In this document: one piece after another, positions 1 to 10,101 of the stretch
Position numbering within the stretch: the stretch's first letter is position 1
Layout of the letters: every line of letters begins with the position of its first letter
NCBI RefSeq assembly: GCF_900167155.1
Contig: NZ_FUXU01000011.1
Location: forward strand, 1 to 64,000
Length of the DNA stretch: 64,000 bases
From: Enterovibrio nigricans DSM 22720
GTDB taxonomy: Bacteria > Pseudomonadota > Gammaproteobacteria > Enterobacterales > Vibrionaceae
Direction: 5' to 3'
Translations under genes and position numbers: made by a program
Notes under the pieces: generated by a model
What the model saw: only the letters and a program-made list of their open reading frames with translations
What the model was told of the DNA's origin: nothing
The model's database searches: none

Positions 1-605
<605 letters not shown>

Positions 606-825
606 GAATTTTGTTGTTACCCGAAAGTAACGCTCAATGAATACTGAATTACTTTTTTGCCCGTAGGCAAATCTGCATTGACTGTGTTTCTCATTGGTTT
701 CCACTTTTAAAAAAATGAAAGCAAAACGGCTCGAGGCTGTTTTCCAATTCGATTGGGTCACTCAGTTCATTGATAAATCTTTTGTCTATCAAGTACGAGT
801 GCCCACACAGATTGTATAGGTCAAA

Positions 826-855
826 TTGTTAAAGAACGTTCTCAGCCTTGCTGAG
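826..855 (-). promoter_or_regulatory. rRNA leader antitermination signals (hairpin plus boxA)
   Basis: In the 16S leader, read on the minus strand, a small stem-loop (CTCAGC-AAG-GCTGAG, 841-855) is followed by GTTCTTTAACA (828-838). This resembles the boxB/boxA pair of rrn antitermination sites. Just downstream the leader has the motif CTGTGTGGGCACTCG that is also conserved in the E. coli rrn leader. The inferred role is loading of the Nus factor antitermination complex on rRNA transcripts. Confidence 0.7.
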
Positions 856-864
856 CGGAGTGAG

Positions 865-893
865 ATTTAAACTCAACTCTTTTTTCGAGTCAA
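865..893 (-). promoter_or_regulatory. rrn P2 promoter candidate
   Basis: On the minus strand TTGACT (888-893) is separated by 17 bases from TTAAAT (865-870). The -35 equals that of E. coli rrn P2; the -10 is weak. It lies downstream of the stronger P1 and upstream of the boxA leader, the usual place for P2. Confidence 0.5.
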
Positions 894-948
894 GCACTTT
901 CGTGCTCCTCGTGTTAGCTGCAAACTTTGCCGTGCCAACGAGGAGCGA

Positions 949-1000
949 ATTATAGGGAGAGATTTTCAGTTGGCAATACTTTTTTTGTGAAAAAATCACT
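949..1000 (-). promoter_or_regulatory. rrn P1 promoter with UP-like element
   Basis: On the minus strand TTGCCA (971-976) and a perfect TATAAT (949-954) are spaced by 16 bases. Immediately upstream (977-1000) are A- and T-runs typical of an UP element that contacts the alpha C-terminal domain. This is the arrangement of strong growth-rate-controlled rRNA P1 promoters, about 340 bases upstream of the mature 16S end. Confidence 0.75.
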
Positions 1001-1058
1001 TTTTCCCTTAAAATACGCTCAAGCGTTCAAAAGTTCAAAAGTTCAGCAATTTGATATG

Positions 1059-1083
1059 GAAACGACCCTTTCGGGCCGTTTTT
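1059..1083 (-). terminator. Hairpin terminator between gmhB and the rrn promoter
   Basis: A 9-bp stem with a four-base loop. Read on the minus strand the loop is GAAA and the stem pairs fully with one G-U wobble; read on the plus strand it has an A-C mismatch. That favours a role at the end of gmhB, although the T-run is longer on the plus strand. It would keep gmhB transcripts out of the rRNA operon. Confidence 0.5.
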
Positions 1084-1116
1084 AACGTTGAAAACTGTAT
1101 TAAGCCTTCTAACGGA

Positions 1117-1671
1117 TTAACGCATTTTCAAGAACGCAGGCACATCTGCAACACTATCCAGGACAACTGTTGCTAATTTTTCGCCCTCTTCCGTCACCTC
1201 TTTACCAGTGCGAACGAGTACTTTCGTTAAAATGCCAGCAGCCTCTGCGGCGCGCATATCATCGGCTTTATCACCGATCATAACCGACTGGCTCATGTCG
1301 ATACTCAAATGGTCTCGCGCAGAGAAGAACATTCCAGGCTTAGGTTTACGACAATCACAATCCTGCTTATATGTACCTTCACCATGTTCTGGGTGATGAG
1401 GGCAATAATAGATGCCATCAAAATCGACGCCTTTGTCTGCGAAGTTCCAATCCATCCATTCTGTCAGCGACAAGAAGTCATCTTCCGTGTAGTAACCGCG
1501 AGCGATACCCGATTGGTTGGTAACCAACACCAGTAAGTATCCCATCTCTTTTAATTCGCGACAGGCATCAAAGACACCTTCTACATATTCAAAATCATCA
1601 ACCTTACTGATGTAACCGTGATCCACATTGATCACGCCATCTCTGTCGATAAATACCGCTGGTTTGGCCAA
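1117..1671 (-). CDS. gmhB: D-glycero-beta-D-manno-heptose 1,7-bisphosphate 7-phosphatase
   Basis: HAD-superfamily phosphatase that removes the C7 phosphate of heptose bisphosphate on the way to ADP-heptose for the lipopolysaccharide core. The 184-residue protein has the HAD nucleophile motif DRDG (D9 and D11), TNQSG as motif II, and the cysteine/histidine zinc-binding cluster CPHH...CDC typical of GmhB, followed by RKPKPG and GDKADD. I chose a TTG start at 1671: it gives an N-terminus MAKPAVF like that of E. coli GmhB (MAK...) and has GAGGG seven bases upstream. An upstream ATG at 1725 would add 18 residues that do not resemble the family. Confidence 0.93.
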   Translation of the reverse strand: MAKPAVFIDRDGVINVDHGYISKVDDFEYVEGVFDACRELKEMGYLLVLVTNQSGIARGYYTEDDFLSLTEWMDWNFADKGVDFDGIYYCPHHPEHGEGTYKQDCDCRKPKPGMFFSARDHLSIDMSQSVMIGDKADDMRAAEAAGILTKVLVRTGKEVTEEGEKLATVVLDSVADVPAFLKMR

Positions 1672-1832
1672 AGTGATGCCCTCATTAATCTCTACCCCGC
1701 GATTATGACACGCATTTGTACCCAAGCAACCTGAAGATACTAGGTACTTTCTTCATTCATCAAACGTCACCTTCCCGTGTTGGCGCACCTTTGTGATAGA
1801 GTCATTGCCAATTGCAAGAAAGAGTTTTCACA

Positions 1833-2537
1833 ATGACCTATTCACTGACGCCCATAGGAAATATCCAGTCTCCTTATAAAGAGAAATTTGCCGTCCCTCG
1901 ACAGCCAGGGCTGGTTCCTAGTGCGGTGGCTTCCATCGCACTATGTGATGAAGCCAATAACGAAGATGCCGTCAGAGGTATCGAGCAATTTTCTCATTTG
2001 TGGGTGCTGTTCTTGTTCGACCAAAACATTGAACAAGGTTGGACACCAACAGTTCGTCCCCCTCGACTCGGCGGTAATGAACGTATTGGCGTTTTTGCCA
2101 GTCGCGCAACATTTCGTCCCAATGGTATTGGTATGTCTGTCGTCCCCCTAAACGCTGTGCGAAAAGTCGGTTCACAGGTTTTTGTAGATATTGGCAGTTG
2201 CGATCTTGTCGATGGCACCCCCATCATCGATATTAAACCTTATATTCCGTATTCAGATTCGGTTTCTGATGCGCACGGTGGTTACGCATCTGATGCTCCA
2301 TCTACATTGGACGTCATCTTTGACGACAATGCGCTTATAGCTCTGAGTCGAGATACTGAAGGTGAATACAAAAAACAGGTAATCGCCGAAGTGTTAGCGC
2401 AAGACCCGCGCCCTGCCTACAAGAAAGGGAAAGTAGATACCAAAGAATATGCAGTTCACCTGTTTAACTTTAATGTGAAGTTTACCGTTGATGAACCTGT
2501 AATCACTGTGACGTTGATAGAAGCCTTTGGCGAATAG
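1833..2537 (+). CDS. trmO: tRNA-Thr(GGU) m6t6A37 methyltransferase (TrmO/TsaA)
   Basis: Member of the TsaA/VirR beta-barrel family that uses S-adenosylmethionine to N6-methylate t6A37 in tRNA-Thr. The 234-residue protein starts with the family signature PIGNIQSPYKEKFAVPRQPG and has the conserved RPPRLGGNERIGVFASRATF and RPNGIGMSVV blocks, then DIKPYIPYSD. The C-terminal half matches the E. coli-type extended TrmO with the DPRPAY motif. The start at 1833 follows an AAAGAG Shine-Dalgarno-like sequence; an in-frame ATG at 1812 is less likely. It is followed on the same strand by proS. Confidence 0.93.
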   Translation: MTYSLTPIGNIQSPYKEKFAVPRQPGLVPSAVASIALCDEANNEDAVRGIEQFSHLWVLFLFDQNIEQGWTPTVRPPRLGGNERIGVFASRATFRPNGIGMSVVPLNAVRKVGSQVFVDIGSCDLVDGTPIIDIKPYIPYSDSVSDAHGGYASDAPSTLDVIFDDNALIALSRDTEGEYKKQVIAEVLAQDPRPAYKKGKVDTKEYAVHLFNFNVKFTVDEPVITVTLIEAFGE

Positions 2538-2603
2538 TCATCTCGCTGGTAATATGACGCCATTATACCCTCCCTATTGTAATTTGATAAACGGATAGCT
2601 TAG

Positions 2604-4319
2604 ATGCGTACCAGTAAATACCTTCTTTCTACACTGAAGGAAACGCCAAACGACGCAGAAGTAATCAGCCACCAGCTGATGCTACGCGCCGGTATGATCC
2701 GCAAACTGGCTTCAGGTCTATACACCTGGTTGCCTACCGGTTTGCGTGTTCTGCAAAAGGTTGAAAACATCGTTCGTCAGGAAATTAACAACGCAGGCGC
2801 GATTGAAATTCTGATGCCCGTGGTTCAGCCGTTTGAGCTATGGGAAGAGACCGGCCGCTCTGAAAAGATGGGTCCTGAGCTTCTTCGCTTCACTGACCGC
2901 CACGAGCGTCCGTTTGTTCTGAGCCCAACGGCAGAAGAAGTCGTTACTTCTCTTGTTCGTAACGAAGTGAACTCTTACAAACAACTGCCACTGAATCTTT
3001 ATCAGATCCAGACTAAATTCCGTGACGAAGTCCGCCCTCGCTTTGGCGTAATGCGTGCACGCGAATTCTCGATGATGGATGCGTACAGCTTCGATATCGA
3101 CAAAGAAGGTCTGCAAAAGTCATACGAAGCGATGCACGTAGCTTACTGTGCAGCGTTTGACCGTATGGGGTTGGACTACCGCCCTGTTCTCGCTGACACT
3201 GGCGCGATTGGTGGTTCGGCATCTCACGAGTTCCACGTACTGGCTAACAGCGGCGAAGACACCATTGCGTTCTCTACGGAGTCTGACTACGCAGCCAACG
3301 TAGAAATGGCTGAAGCGGTTGCGCCTGCTGGCGAGCGTGCTGCGCCAACTCAGGAAATGACGCTGGTAGACACACCAGACGCTAAGACTATCGCGCAATT
3401 GGTTGAGCAATTCGATCTGGCGATTGAAAAAACTGTTAAGACGCTGTTCGTGAAAGCGTCTGACGCAGTAGACGCTGATTTGGTTGCGCTTCTGGTTCGT
3501 GGTGACCACGAGCTGAACGAAATCAAAGCAGAGAAACTGCCACAGGTTGAAATCCCTCTGCAATTCGCAACTGAAGAAGAAATTCGCACAGTGGTAAATG
3601 CAGGTCCTGGTTCTCTAGGTCCAGTTAACTTGACGGTTCCGTTCATCGTTGACCGCAGCGTTGCAGCAATGAGTGATTTCGGCGCGGGCGCAAACATCGA
3701 TGACAAACACTACTTCGGCATCAACTGGGGTCGCGACGTTGAGCTAGGCGAAGTCGCTGATATCCGTAACGTCGTTGAAGGTGACCCAAGCCCATGTGGT
3801 CAAGGTACCATTCTTCTGAAGCGCGGAATTGAAGTTGGCCATATCTTCCAGTTGGGTACTAATTACTCTGAGAAGATGAATTGTGGCGTACTAGGTACTG
3901 ATGGCAAGAACGTTATCCTAGAAATGGGCTGCTACGGTATTGGTGTATCTCGTGTTGTTGCTGCGGCTGTCGAACAGAATCACGATGACAACGGTATCAT
4001 CTGGCCAGACGCTATCGCACCATTCTCGGTTGCTATCGTTCCGATGAATATGCACAAGTCCGAGCGTGTTAAAGAAGCAGCTGAAAAATTGTATGCTGAC
4101 CTGACCGCTGCGGGTATCGAAGTGTTGTTCGACGATCGTAAAGAGCGTCCTGGTGTCATGTTCTCTGACATGGAATTGATGGGTGTACCGCACACTGTCA
4201 TCATTGGTGAACGCAGCATGGACAACGGCGTGTTTGAATACAAACACCGTCGAGACGGCGAAAAAATGCCAATTGAAATCGAGCAGATGGTCGAATTCGT
4301 CAAAGCCAAACTGGCCTAG
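2604..4319 (+). CDS. proS: Prolyl-tRNA synthetase
   Basis: Class II aminoacyl-tRNA synthetase charging tRNA-Pro. The 571-residue length is that of the bacterial-type enzyme with the YbaK-like editing insertion (roughly residues 220-400). N-terminal catalytic motifs are visible: [20 protein letters not shown], motif 2 around [24 protein letters not shown] region, and motif 3 near [11 protein letters not shown]. The C-terminal anticodon-binding domain ends with VEFVKAKLA. Starts with ATG after ACGGATAGC; a terminator follows. Confidence 0.98.
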   Translation: MRTSKYLLSTLKETPNDAEVISHQLMLRAGMIRKLASGLYTWLPTGLRVLQKVENIVRQEINNAGAIEILMPVVQPFELWEETGRSEKMGPELLRFTDRHERPFVLSPTAEEVVTSLVRNEVNSYKQLPLNLYQIQTKFRDEVRPRFGVMRAREFSMMDAYSFDIDKEGLQKSYEAMHVAYCAAFDRMGLDYRPVLADTGAIGGSASHEFHVLANSGEDTIAFSTESDYAANVEMAEAVAPAGERAAPTQEMTLVDTPDAKTIAQLVEQFDLAIEKTVKTLFVKASDAVDADLVALLVRGDHELNEIKAEKLPQVEIPLQFATEEEIRTVVNAGPGSLGPVNLTVPFIVDRSVAAMSDFGAGANIDDKHYFGINWGRDVELGEVADIRNVVEGDPSPCGQGTILLKRGIEVGHIFQLGTNYSEKMNCGVLGTDGKNVILEMGCYGIGVSRVVAAAVEQNHDDNGIIWPDAIAPFSVAIVPMNMHKSERVKEAAEKLYADLTAAGIEVLFDDRKERPGVMFSDMELMGVPHTVIIGERSMDNGVFEYKHRRDGEKMPIEIEQMVEFVKAKLA

Positions 4320-4333
4320 TCATCATTCCAAGA

Positions 4334-4362
4334 AAAACGCCTCCGATTGGAGGCGTTTTTTT
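4334..4362 (+). terminator. Rho-independent terminator after proS
   Basis: Stem AACGCCTCC / GGAGGCGTT with loop GATT, followed by seven T. The A-run before the stem would also let it act for the opposing REC-GGDEF gene. Confidence 0.88.
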
Positions 4363-4403
4363 ATGTCTGAATATTTTAGAAAAGGTAAAAGAAAACCTGG
4401 AGA

Positions 4404-5324
4404 CTATAAAAAAGTAATGCAATTCCTTCCGTTTGTTTTCGACGTATAAAGTGCATCATCTGCACATTTAAAATAGTCTTCTACACGTAACGCGTTATCA
4501 ATCGTGTCTATTAGTGTGGCACCAAAACTCATTGTTATATTGATATCGGCATTCTCATGTTTGAAAGGGTGAGACTCAATGGCTAAACGTATGCGATCAA
4601 GAACTCGCACGGCATTGTCCTTATCTTCAACGGCAAAGAGCAATAAAAACTCCTCCCCCCCTACTCGCCCTAAACGATCGTAAGGACGCAACTGTTGTGT
4701 CAGCAGGTTTCCCATCTCATTTAAAATAGCATCGCCTGCAGGGTGACCGTAATTGTCGTTGACCTGTTTAAACCAATCGATATCACACACAGTAAAACAC
4801 AAACAGGACTTGGTTCTACCCGCGCGGGCGAAGTCCTCATTGATGCGTTCAAACACTGCTCGTCGATTCATTAACCCCGTTAACTCATCATATCGCGCTA
4901 ACTTATCTAGCCGAGACATAGCGTTGGTCAGTCTGTTTTGAAGCTCTAGTGTACGCTTTCCTACTTCAACACGAGCGCGAAGAACTTGCGTATTGAAAGG
5001 CTTAGAGACGAAATCATTCGCGCCTTTGTTCAACCCTTCCGCAATGTGTTCAGCGCTGTCTCTGGCGGTACAAATGATGATGTAAGGCGGGTTGTCGGTA
5101 TCAATTTCTCTTATTTTCTGACAAAGCTCGATACCGCTGTAACCTGGCATTTCCCAATCAAACAACAACAATGTTGGTGGCTCTTCTTGCATCATGACTT
5201 CCAGTGCCTGAACGCCATCATGAGCCACAATAGCGTGTACCCCCCATTTATTCAGGAGCACTTCCACCAGCTTGGCTGTTGCTTTGTCATCATCGGCAAT
5301 TAACGCAGTAATCGGCACTGTCAT
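4404..5324 (-). CDS. Response regulator with GGDEF domain (diguanylate cyclase)
   Basis: Two-domain signalling protein of 306 residues. Residues 5-120 are a CheY-like receiver: acidic pocket DDD at 11-13, phosphoacceptor D56, conserved T86 and K108. A linker helix (120-145) leads to a GGDEF domain (145-305) with an intact active site GGEEF at 222-226 and an RxxD inhibitory site (RPYD, 213-216) five residues before it. It should make cyclic di-GMP when phosphorylated and be product-inhibited. No sensor kinase gene is adjacent, so its partner is unknown. It faces proS tail to tail. Confidence 0.92.
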   Translation of the reverse strand: MTVPITALIADDDKATAKLVEVLLNKWGVHAIVAHDGVQALEVMMQEEPPTLLLFDWEMPGYSGIELCQKIREIDTDNPPYIIICTARDSAEHIAEGLNKGANDFVSKPFNTQVLRARVEVGKRTLELQNRLTNAMSRLDKLARYDELTGLMNRRAVFERINEDFARAGRTKSCLCFTVCDIDWFKQVNDNYGHPAGDAILNEMGNLLTQQLRPYDRLGRVGGEEFLLLFAVEDKDNAVRVLDRIRLAIESHPFKHENADINITMSFGATLIDTIDNALRVEDYFKCADDALYTSKTNGRNCITFL

Positions 5325-5541
5325 CTTTCACTTAGAGCAAACTTCAATGAATAAAAATATAACACTTACTGTTCTACTCTATCGAGGGGATTGCGGTATG
5401 CCACTCGAGTTTTGGCTCTGAGTCACAATCAGAAGAGCAAAGAGGAAGAACCATTCGTCATATAAAACGTATCTCTCCAATCCTGACAACTTGGTTCATA
5501 CTAAGAGATAGCTTTTAACCTATTGAGAGTAGGGACTTTAC

Positions 5542-6699
5542 ATGAGCAAATCGCCTCCTAACTCCAATGCGCCAATTAAGAAAACAGCGCTGTTACTGAG
5601 TGGAGGTGGAGCACGTGCAGCGTACCAAGTAGGCGTATTGAAGGCCATATCAGAATGGTACCCTCGCGTACATGCCAGCCCATTTACAATTTATTGTGGC
5701 ACTTCTGCCGGCGCACTAAATGCAACATCTCTGGCCTGCCATACGTCATGTTTTTGTCTCGGCGTCAAAAAACTGACCTGGCTTTGGCAGAACCTCAGCA
5801 CCCAAGATGTGTTTCAAAGCTCCCTGTCAGGTATCGCGCATCACCTCAGTAGGCAAGGGTTCGCCCGTTTGCAGGCGAACTATCACAGCGCACCGCCTTT
5901 CGGCCTGCTAGACAACAGGCCTCTACGACATCTATTGAGGCGTGTATTGAACTTCAATAAGATCGAACATCAGATTCTCTCTGGTCATCTGCACGGTCTC
6001 GCGGTGACCGCTTCCAACTATCAAACCAGTAAATCTGTTACCTTCTTTCAAGGTCAGCCTGAGATTCAACCTTGGACTCGCTCTCGTGCAATTGGCATAA
6101 AGAGTCAAATCACGACAGAACACCTTCTGGCGTCTTCTGCCATCCCGATAGTTTTCCCCGCTACTCAGATAGGGCACAGTTATTATGGCGATGGCTCTGT
6201 TCACCAGATAGCACCGTTGAGGCCTGCACTAAAACTCGGGGCTGAGAAAATTCTGATCATCGACCTAGCCCCTAAACAAGTTCCCGCTTCGACATCTACC
6301 CCTCACGCTCCCGGTTTGGCGACGCTGGGAGGCCATTTAATAGATGCTATTTTTGCTGACACCTTGTCCGCTGATTTGGAACACCTGGATAGAATGAATA
6401 CCCTCGTTGACTCATTGGATAAAAAAGCAGCCGAGAAATTGGCACTGCGGCAAGTTGATGCCTTTCAAATATCCCCTTCATCTCCTTTCGAGCCCCTTGT
6501 AGAACGTTATTATTGCCACATGCCTATCGCAGTCAGAAGTTTGATGAAATTTTTAGGCATTAGTCCCATCGATGATGCTGCGATCACCAGTTATCTGTTG
6601 TTTGAACCGAAATATATCAACCACTTAATTGACATGGGATATGAAGACGCTCAGAATCTACGATCCGATTTAATCGGGTTTCTCGGTATCGAAAACTAA
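5542..6699 (+). CDS. Patatin-like phospholipase (PNPLA family)
   Basis: Serine hydrolase of 385 residues with the patatin dyad. The oxyanion motif GGGAR is at 21-25, the nucleophile elbow GTSAG at 53-57 (S55), and the catalytic aspartate in DGS at D217. No signal peptide is seen, so it is probably cytoplasmic unless delivered to the membrane otherwise. The C-terminal third has no feature I recognise beyond the family. It is followed by an interrupted GGDEF gene after about 100 bases; the two may be co-transcribed. Substrate is unknown. Confidence 0.85.
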   Translation: MSKSPPNSNAPIKKTALLLSGGGARAAYQVGVLKAISEWYPRVHASPFTIYCGTSAGALNATSLACHTSCFCLGVKKLTWLWQNLSTQDVFQSSLSGIAHHLSRQGFARLQANYHSAPPFGLLDNRPLRHLLRRVLNFNKIEHQILSGHLHGLAVTASNYQTSKSVTFFQGQPEIQPWTRSRAIGIKSQITTEHLLASSAIPIVFPATQIGHSYYGDGSVHQIAPLRPALKLGAEKILIIDLAPKQVPASTSTPHAPGLATLGGHLIDAIFADTLSADLEHLDRMNTLVDSLDKKAAEKLALRQVDAFQISPSSPFEPLVERYYCHMPIAVRSLMKFLGISPIDDAAITSYLLFEPKYINHLIDMGYEDAQNLRSDLIGFLGIEN

Positions 6700-6803
6700 G
6701 ACTGAACACTATCAAGCGGCTATCCATTCCATGATCTGGAACGTTACTTGCTTACTGGTTAAAGCATGGACAATCATGGTTATTGGTTTCTGAGGCAATA
6801 TCG

Positions 6804-7657
6804 ATGAGTACGCAACTGGAACAATTAAAAAATGCCGCGATTCAATCGCGTCGTGTTCCTTTAGGTGCGGATCAGCGGCTGATGGTGCTGCAGAAACTTC
6901 AAGGTAGACTGGAAATCGACCAGCTGTTTGAAGTTTTTATCCGAGAACTTAAAAAGCAAATCGACATCACCCGGTTGATTTGGGATCACGAAGATATTTC
7001 CCACATTGTCAGGCGTGGTGGAACGGCTGAGTATCGTCAAACGTTCTCGATTAAATTTGCTCAAACCCCCTCGGTATGTTGCAGTACAGCACACCATACA
7101 AACTGGATGATGACGAGATCAGTCTGATTCATACCTATCACCGTTTGTTAGCTGGCCCATTACGAAGCGCAATCGAATATAACCGTGTTCGTAATCTTGC
7201 CCTGCTTGATAACCTGACTAGCCTGAATAACCGAACCAGTTTTGAACAAGATCTACGCCAATCTATTGCACTGGCTGAACGCAAAGATCACGGTCTCATC
7301 TTGATGATTTTCGATATGGATAACTTCAAACAGGTTAATGACACCTATGGTCACCTTGACGGTGACAAAGTGCTACGCCGTTTTGCCATGCTACTAAAAC
7401 AAGCCATTCGCGCTTCCGATAGATGTTATCGTCTCGGAGGCGATGAATTCGCAGTATTGCTCACACCTGCCACGCGAGAATCTGCACAACTGGTTAACGA
7501 CCGATTAAAAACGCTAATCTGTGCAGACCAGCTTTTAACTTCCCATAACATTTCCAGTTCAGTCGGTTGTTCGGAGCACCGAGCCGGCGACAATGCTACT
7601 TCACTTTTTGAGCGCGCAGACCGCGGTATGTACCGCAATAAACATAAACGTCGATAA
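6804..7657 (+). pseudogene. GGDEF diguanylate cyclase, frameshifted at a C5 run
   Basis: Two overlapping frames form one gene. The first (from ATG 6804, with GAGG upstream) runs MSTQLEQLKNAAIQSRR to the C5 run at 7066-7070. The second continues as LGMLQYSTPYKLDDDE and holds a complete GGDEF domain with an RASD inhibitory-site motif and an intact GGDEF signature. One extra C in the run (C6) would restore a single frame of about 285 residues. An internal ATG at 7076 could start the second half, but no clear ribosome-binding site precedes it. The active site is intact, so the break is either recent, a sequencing artefact, or a slippage-controlled switch. Confidence 0.8.
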
Positions 7658-7679
7658 CGCTGATCTTCTCTCGCTCAAC

Positions 7680-7701
7680 GCTCCTTTTTAGGGGCTTTTT
7701 T
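7680..7701 (+). terminator. Rho-independent terminator after the GGDEF gene
   Basis: Short stem GCTCC / GGGGC with loop TTTTTA, followed by six T, 23 bases after the stop codon. Confidence 0.6.
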
Positions 7702-7736
7702 GTTATATTGCTACCCGAATTTTTCAAGGAGTGACT

Positions 7737-7943
7737 ATGAAAGTCTACGATTGTTGTGCGCTGATCCGTCAGCGATATGCAGAGATTGGCAGTGGCGACC
7801 AAGGGTATATCCCAAAAGCCATTACCTGTGCGATTAAAACACTGAACACCATTGCTTCTGATGAAACCGTCGGTCAAGAATTGCGCGAACAAGCAGCTTT
7901 TGCGGCAGCAAACCTGCTGATCAGTGACCACGAGGACGCGTAA
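7737..7943 (+). CDS. yaeP: YaeP family protein (UPF0253)
   Basis: Small conserved gammaproteobacterial protein of unknown function, 68 residues. It shares with E. coli YaeP the blocks [19 protein letters not shown] and [15 protein letters not shown] 7737 is the start because AAGGA at 7726-7730 is correctly spaced for it; a GTG at 7731 would leave no spacing. The stop codon overlaps the start of the next gene (TAATG), indicating translational coupling. Confidence 0.9.
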   Translation: MKVYDCCALIRQRYAEIGSGDQGYIPKAITCAIKTLNTIASDETVGQELREQAAFAAANLLISDHEDA

Positions 7944-8131
7944 TGGATCTGAAAAACTTCGATGCCATGGATACCATTATGCTGATGAGCATTGTGAACA
8001 TGAAGTTACGTGATGAATTTGACTCTCTAGAGTCTCTAAGCAAATTCTTTGACATAGATGCCGAAGCGTTAAAGAAAAAACTGGCTACGGCAGGCTTCGA
8101 GTATATGGCAGAACAAAATCAGTTCCGCTGA
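7943..8131 (+). CDS. DUF4250 domain protein
   Basis: A 62-residue protein beginning [22 protein letters not shown]. The short helical pattern and the pairing with yaeP are typical of DUF4250 proteins in Vibrionaceae and Enterobacterales; the function is unknown. It starts within the stop codon of yaeP, so the two are a coupled pair. A hairpin terminator follows. Confidence 0.8.
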   Translation: MDLKNFDAMDTIMLMSIVNMKLRDEFDSLESLSKFFDIDAEALKKKLATAGFEYMAEQNQFR

Positions 8132-8148
8132 GATTGGCGTACAATAAT

Positions 8149-8180
8149 GAAAACGGAAGCCAAGGCTTCCGTTTTCATTT
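8149..8180 (+). terminator. Bidirectional terminator
   Basis: Perfect 13-bp stem GAAAACGGAAGCC / GGCTTCCGTTTTC with a two-base spacer, between the convergent DUF4250 gene and the transporter gene. A and T runs on both sides suit termination in both directions. Confidence 0.85.
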
Positions 8181-8204
8181 GAGGCATATTTACAACAAGG
8201 GAGG

Positions 8205-9551
8205 TTATATCGACATCCAAATCACAGCAGCAACCAATGCAGGACAAACAAACTTCACATAGGCGGGCCAAACTTTCCAGAACAGCCCTTCTTCAATGTT
8301 GTCGTACCCTTGGCGCATCTCCTCCAATTGCTTATTACGCTTCCATACCCATCCACCATACAGACAGAAAAGCAACGCAGCTATAGGCTGTACATATTGT
8401 GTGGCAATGGTAGCGACTAAGCCAAACAGGTCACCAAAGTTAAATATAATCACCGCACTGAACATCGCAATAACACCACCAAGCCCCCAACTTGCCACCA
8501 TACGTGATGTACCTTTGCGCTCATTCAGCAGGGCAACCGGGCACTCAAGCATAGAGATAGAAGATGTTAAAGCCGCGATGGTCATCAGGACAAAAAACAC
8601 GAGTGCAACAAATACGCCAGCCAGACCTAAACCATCAAACAGCATTGGCAGCACATCAAACACCAGTGTAGATGAACTCAACAACGCGCCATTTTCATCA
8701 TAAATTTGTACACCTTGCTGCATTGCCGCAAACATCGCAGGCATAATGACAAGGCCAGCTACAACCGCAACAGCGGTATCCACTAAGGTGACGTTTAACG
8801 CCATCTTTGGCAGGTTTTCTTTTCGGCTGAGGTAAGAGCCGTAAATCAGCATGGAGCACCCACCAATTGTCAGGGAGAAAAAACCTTGCCCCATGGCAGC
8901 CAAAATTAGATCACTGTCCATGATTTTTGAAAAATCAGGGATAAGGTAATGAGCAAGACCTTCGGTGGCACCTGGCAGAGTCATGACATAAACAAACATC
9001 ACGCCAAAAAGGATAAATAGTGCTGGCATCAAACGCGTTGACCATTTTTCAATACCGTTTTTAACACCTGCTTGTACAATTAAGATGGTCAAAAGGTAAA
9101 AAATTGCCGCACCAAAAAGATTTCGCTCTACCGAAAAGCCTTTTAACCAATCAGATACCGTGGTTAGTCCAATCAAGTCTGCGCCAGCCGCCAACATAAA
9201 AGAAACCAACCAACCTCCTACAATGCTATAGAACGCCAAGACCAAACACGGCACCATCAATCCAATAAAACCGACCCCGCTTCCTAGCTTTTTCGTAAGC
9301 GGGGAACCACCCAACTTGCGCATGCTATCGATTGGGTTTGCTTGCCCATGACGACCGATCGCCATTTCAACAACCAACATGGGGTACGCCACAATCAGGA
9401 TTAGCAGCAAATAAACCAGCAAGAACGCACCACCACCATTACTGGCAGCTTGTGTTGGAAAACCCCAAATATTGCCTAACCCGACAGCAGCCCCTGCGGC
9501 TGCAAGTACAAAACCAAGGCGGGAACTAAAATGCTCGCGTCCAGCGGCCAT
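8205..9551 (-). CDS. Sodium-dependent transporter, NSS (SNF) family
   Basis: Inner-membrane secondary transporter of 448 residues with about eleven to twelve hydrophobic segments. The N-terminus has the NSS signature GLGNIWGFPTQAASNGGGAF in TM1, the unwound sodium- and substrate-binding helix, after SRLGFVLAAAGAAVG. Bacterial members take up amino acids or related solutes; I cannot name the substrate. It is transcribed alone, with a bidirectional terminator downstream and 180 bases free upstream. Confidence 0.9.
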   Translation of the reverse strand: MAAGREHFSSRLGFVLAAAGAAVGLGNIWGFPTQAASNGGGAFLLVYLLLILIVAYPMLVVEMAIGRHGQANPIDSMRKLGGSPLTKKLGSGVGFIGLMVPCLVLAFYSIVGGWLVSFMLAAGADLIGLTTVSDWLKGFSVERNLFGAAIFYLLTILIVQAGVKNGIEKWSTRLMPALFILFGVMFVYVMTLPGATEGLAHYLIPDFSKIMDSDLILAAMGQGFFSLTIGGCSMLIYGSYLSRKENLPKMALNVTLVDTAVAVVAGLVIMPAMFAAMQQGVQIYDENGALLSSSTLVFDVLPMLFDGLGLAGVFVALVFFVLMTIAALTSSISMLECPVALLNERKGTSRMVASWGLGGVIAMFSAVIIFNFGDLFGLVATIATQYVQPIAALLFCLYGGWVWKRNKQLEEMRQGYDNIEEGLFWKVWPAYVKFVCPALVAAVIWMSI

Positions 9552-9685
9552 TGCGTTTACCTCTTACAATGCATCAGTGAACTAGTACATTAGTAAAAAC
9601 CAAAATTTATAGCAATAGCAGATAATCTGTTCGAACAAAAAACGCACAGACAACATTTAAAACGTGTGATTAGACTCGATACAAA

Positions 9686-9719
9686 CAAAAAAGCCACCGC
9701 GAAAAAGCAGTGGCTTTTA
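9686..9719 (-). terminator. Rho-independent terminator after cytochrome c gene
   Basis: On the minus strand AAAAGCCACTGC pairs with GCGGTGGCTTTT around a TTTTTC loop and is followed by TTGTTTG. Confidence 0.8.
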
Positions 9720-9735
9720 AAAAGAATGACGCGCG

Positions 9736-10047
9736 TTATTTCATGTTTGCGTAGTAAGCAGCCAGATTGGCCATATCTGTATCATTCAACATGGTGGCCT
9801 GAGGCTTCATGACCATTGCCTGCGCACTAGTGCGCTTGCCGTCTTTATATGCCTTCAGCGCAGAAACAATGTACTGCTCGTTTTGACCCGCTAGATTTGG
9901 GTATCCGGGAATAACCGCAATTCCATTTGCTCCATGACATGCTGCGCAGATTGCGGCTTTCGCTTTACCGGCTTCCGCATCACCTGCCGCAAACGAAGGT
10001 GCTGCCAGCGATATTGCCACCAAACTTAGAGGTATTAGTATTTTCAT
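9736..10047 (-). CDS. Small periplasmic cytochrome c (c553/c5-like)
   Basis: Secreted monohaem cytochrome of 103 residues. A signal peptide ([20 protein letters not shown], cleavage near 20/21) precedes one haem attachment motif CAACH at 34-38. The C-terminal half ([26 protein letters not shown]) has the methionine-rich pattern and the final helix usual in class I cytochromes that feed electrons to terminal oxidases. It is monocistronic with its own terminator, immediately downstream of tilS on the same strand. Confidence 0.9.
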   Translation of the reverse strand: MKILIPLSLVAISLAAPSFAAGDAEAGKAKAAICAACHGANGIAVIPGYPNLAGQNEQYIVSALKAYKDGKRTSAQAMVMKPQATMLNDTDMANLAAYYANMK

Positions 10048-10101
10048 TGCTTCCTCGCTCTTTTACTTCCAGTTTGTATGATTGTTACACGTGATTTTTA
10101 A

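Noticed and set aside
1024-1044. Tandem GTTCAAAA repeats upstream of the rrn promoter
   Set aside because: Only about two and a half imperfect units in AT-rich promoter-upstream DNA; no clear function beyond a possible Fis or UP region.
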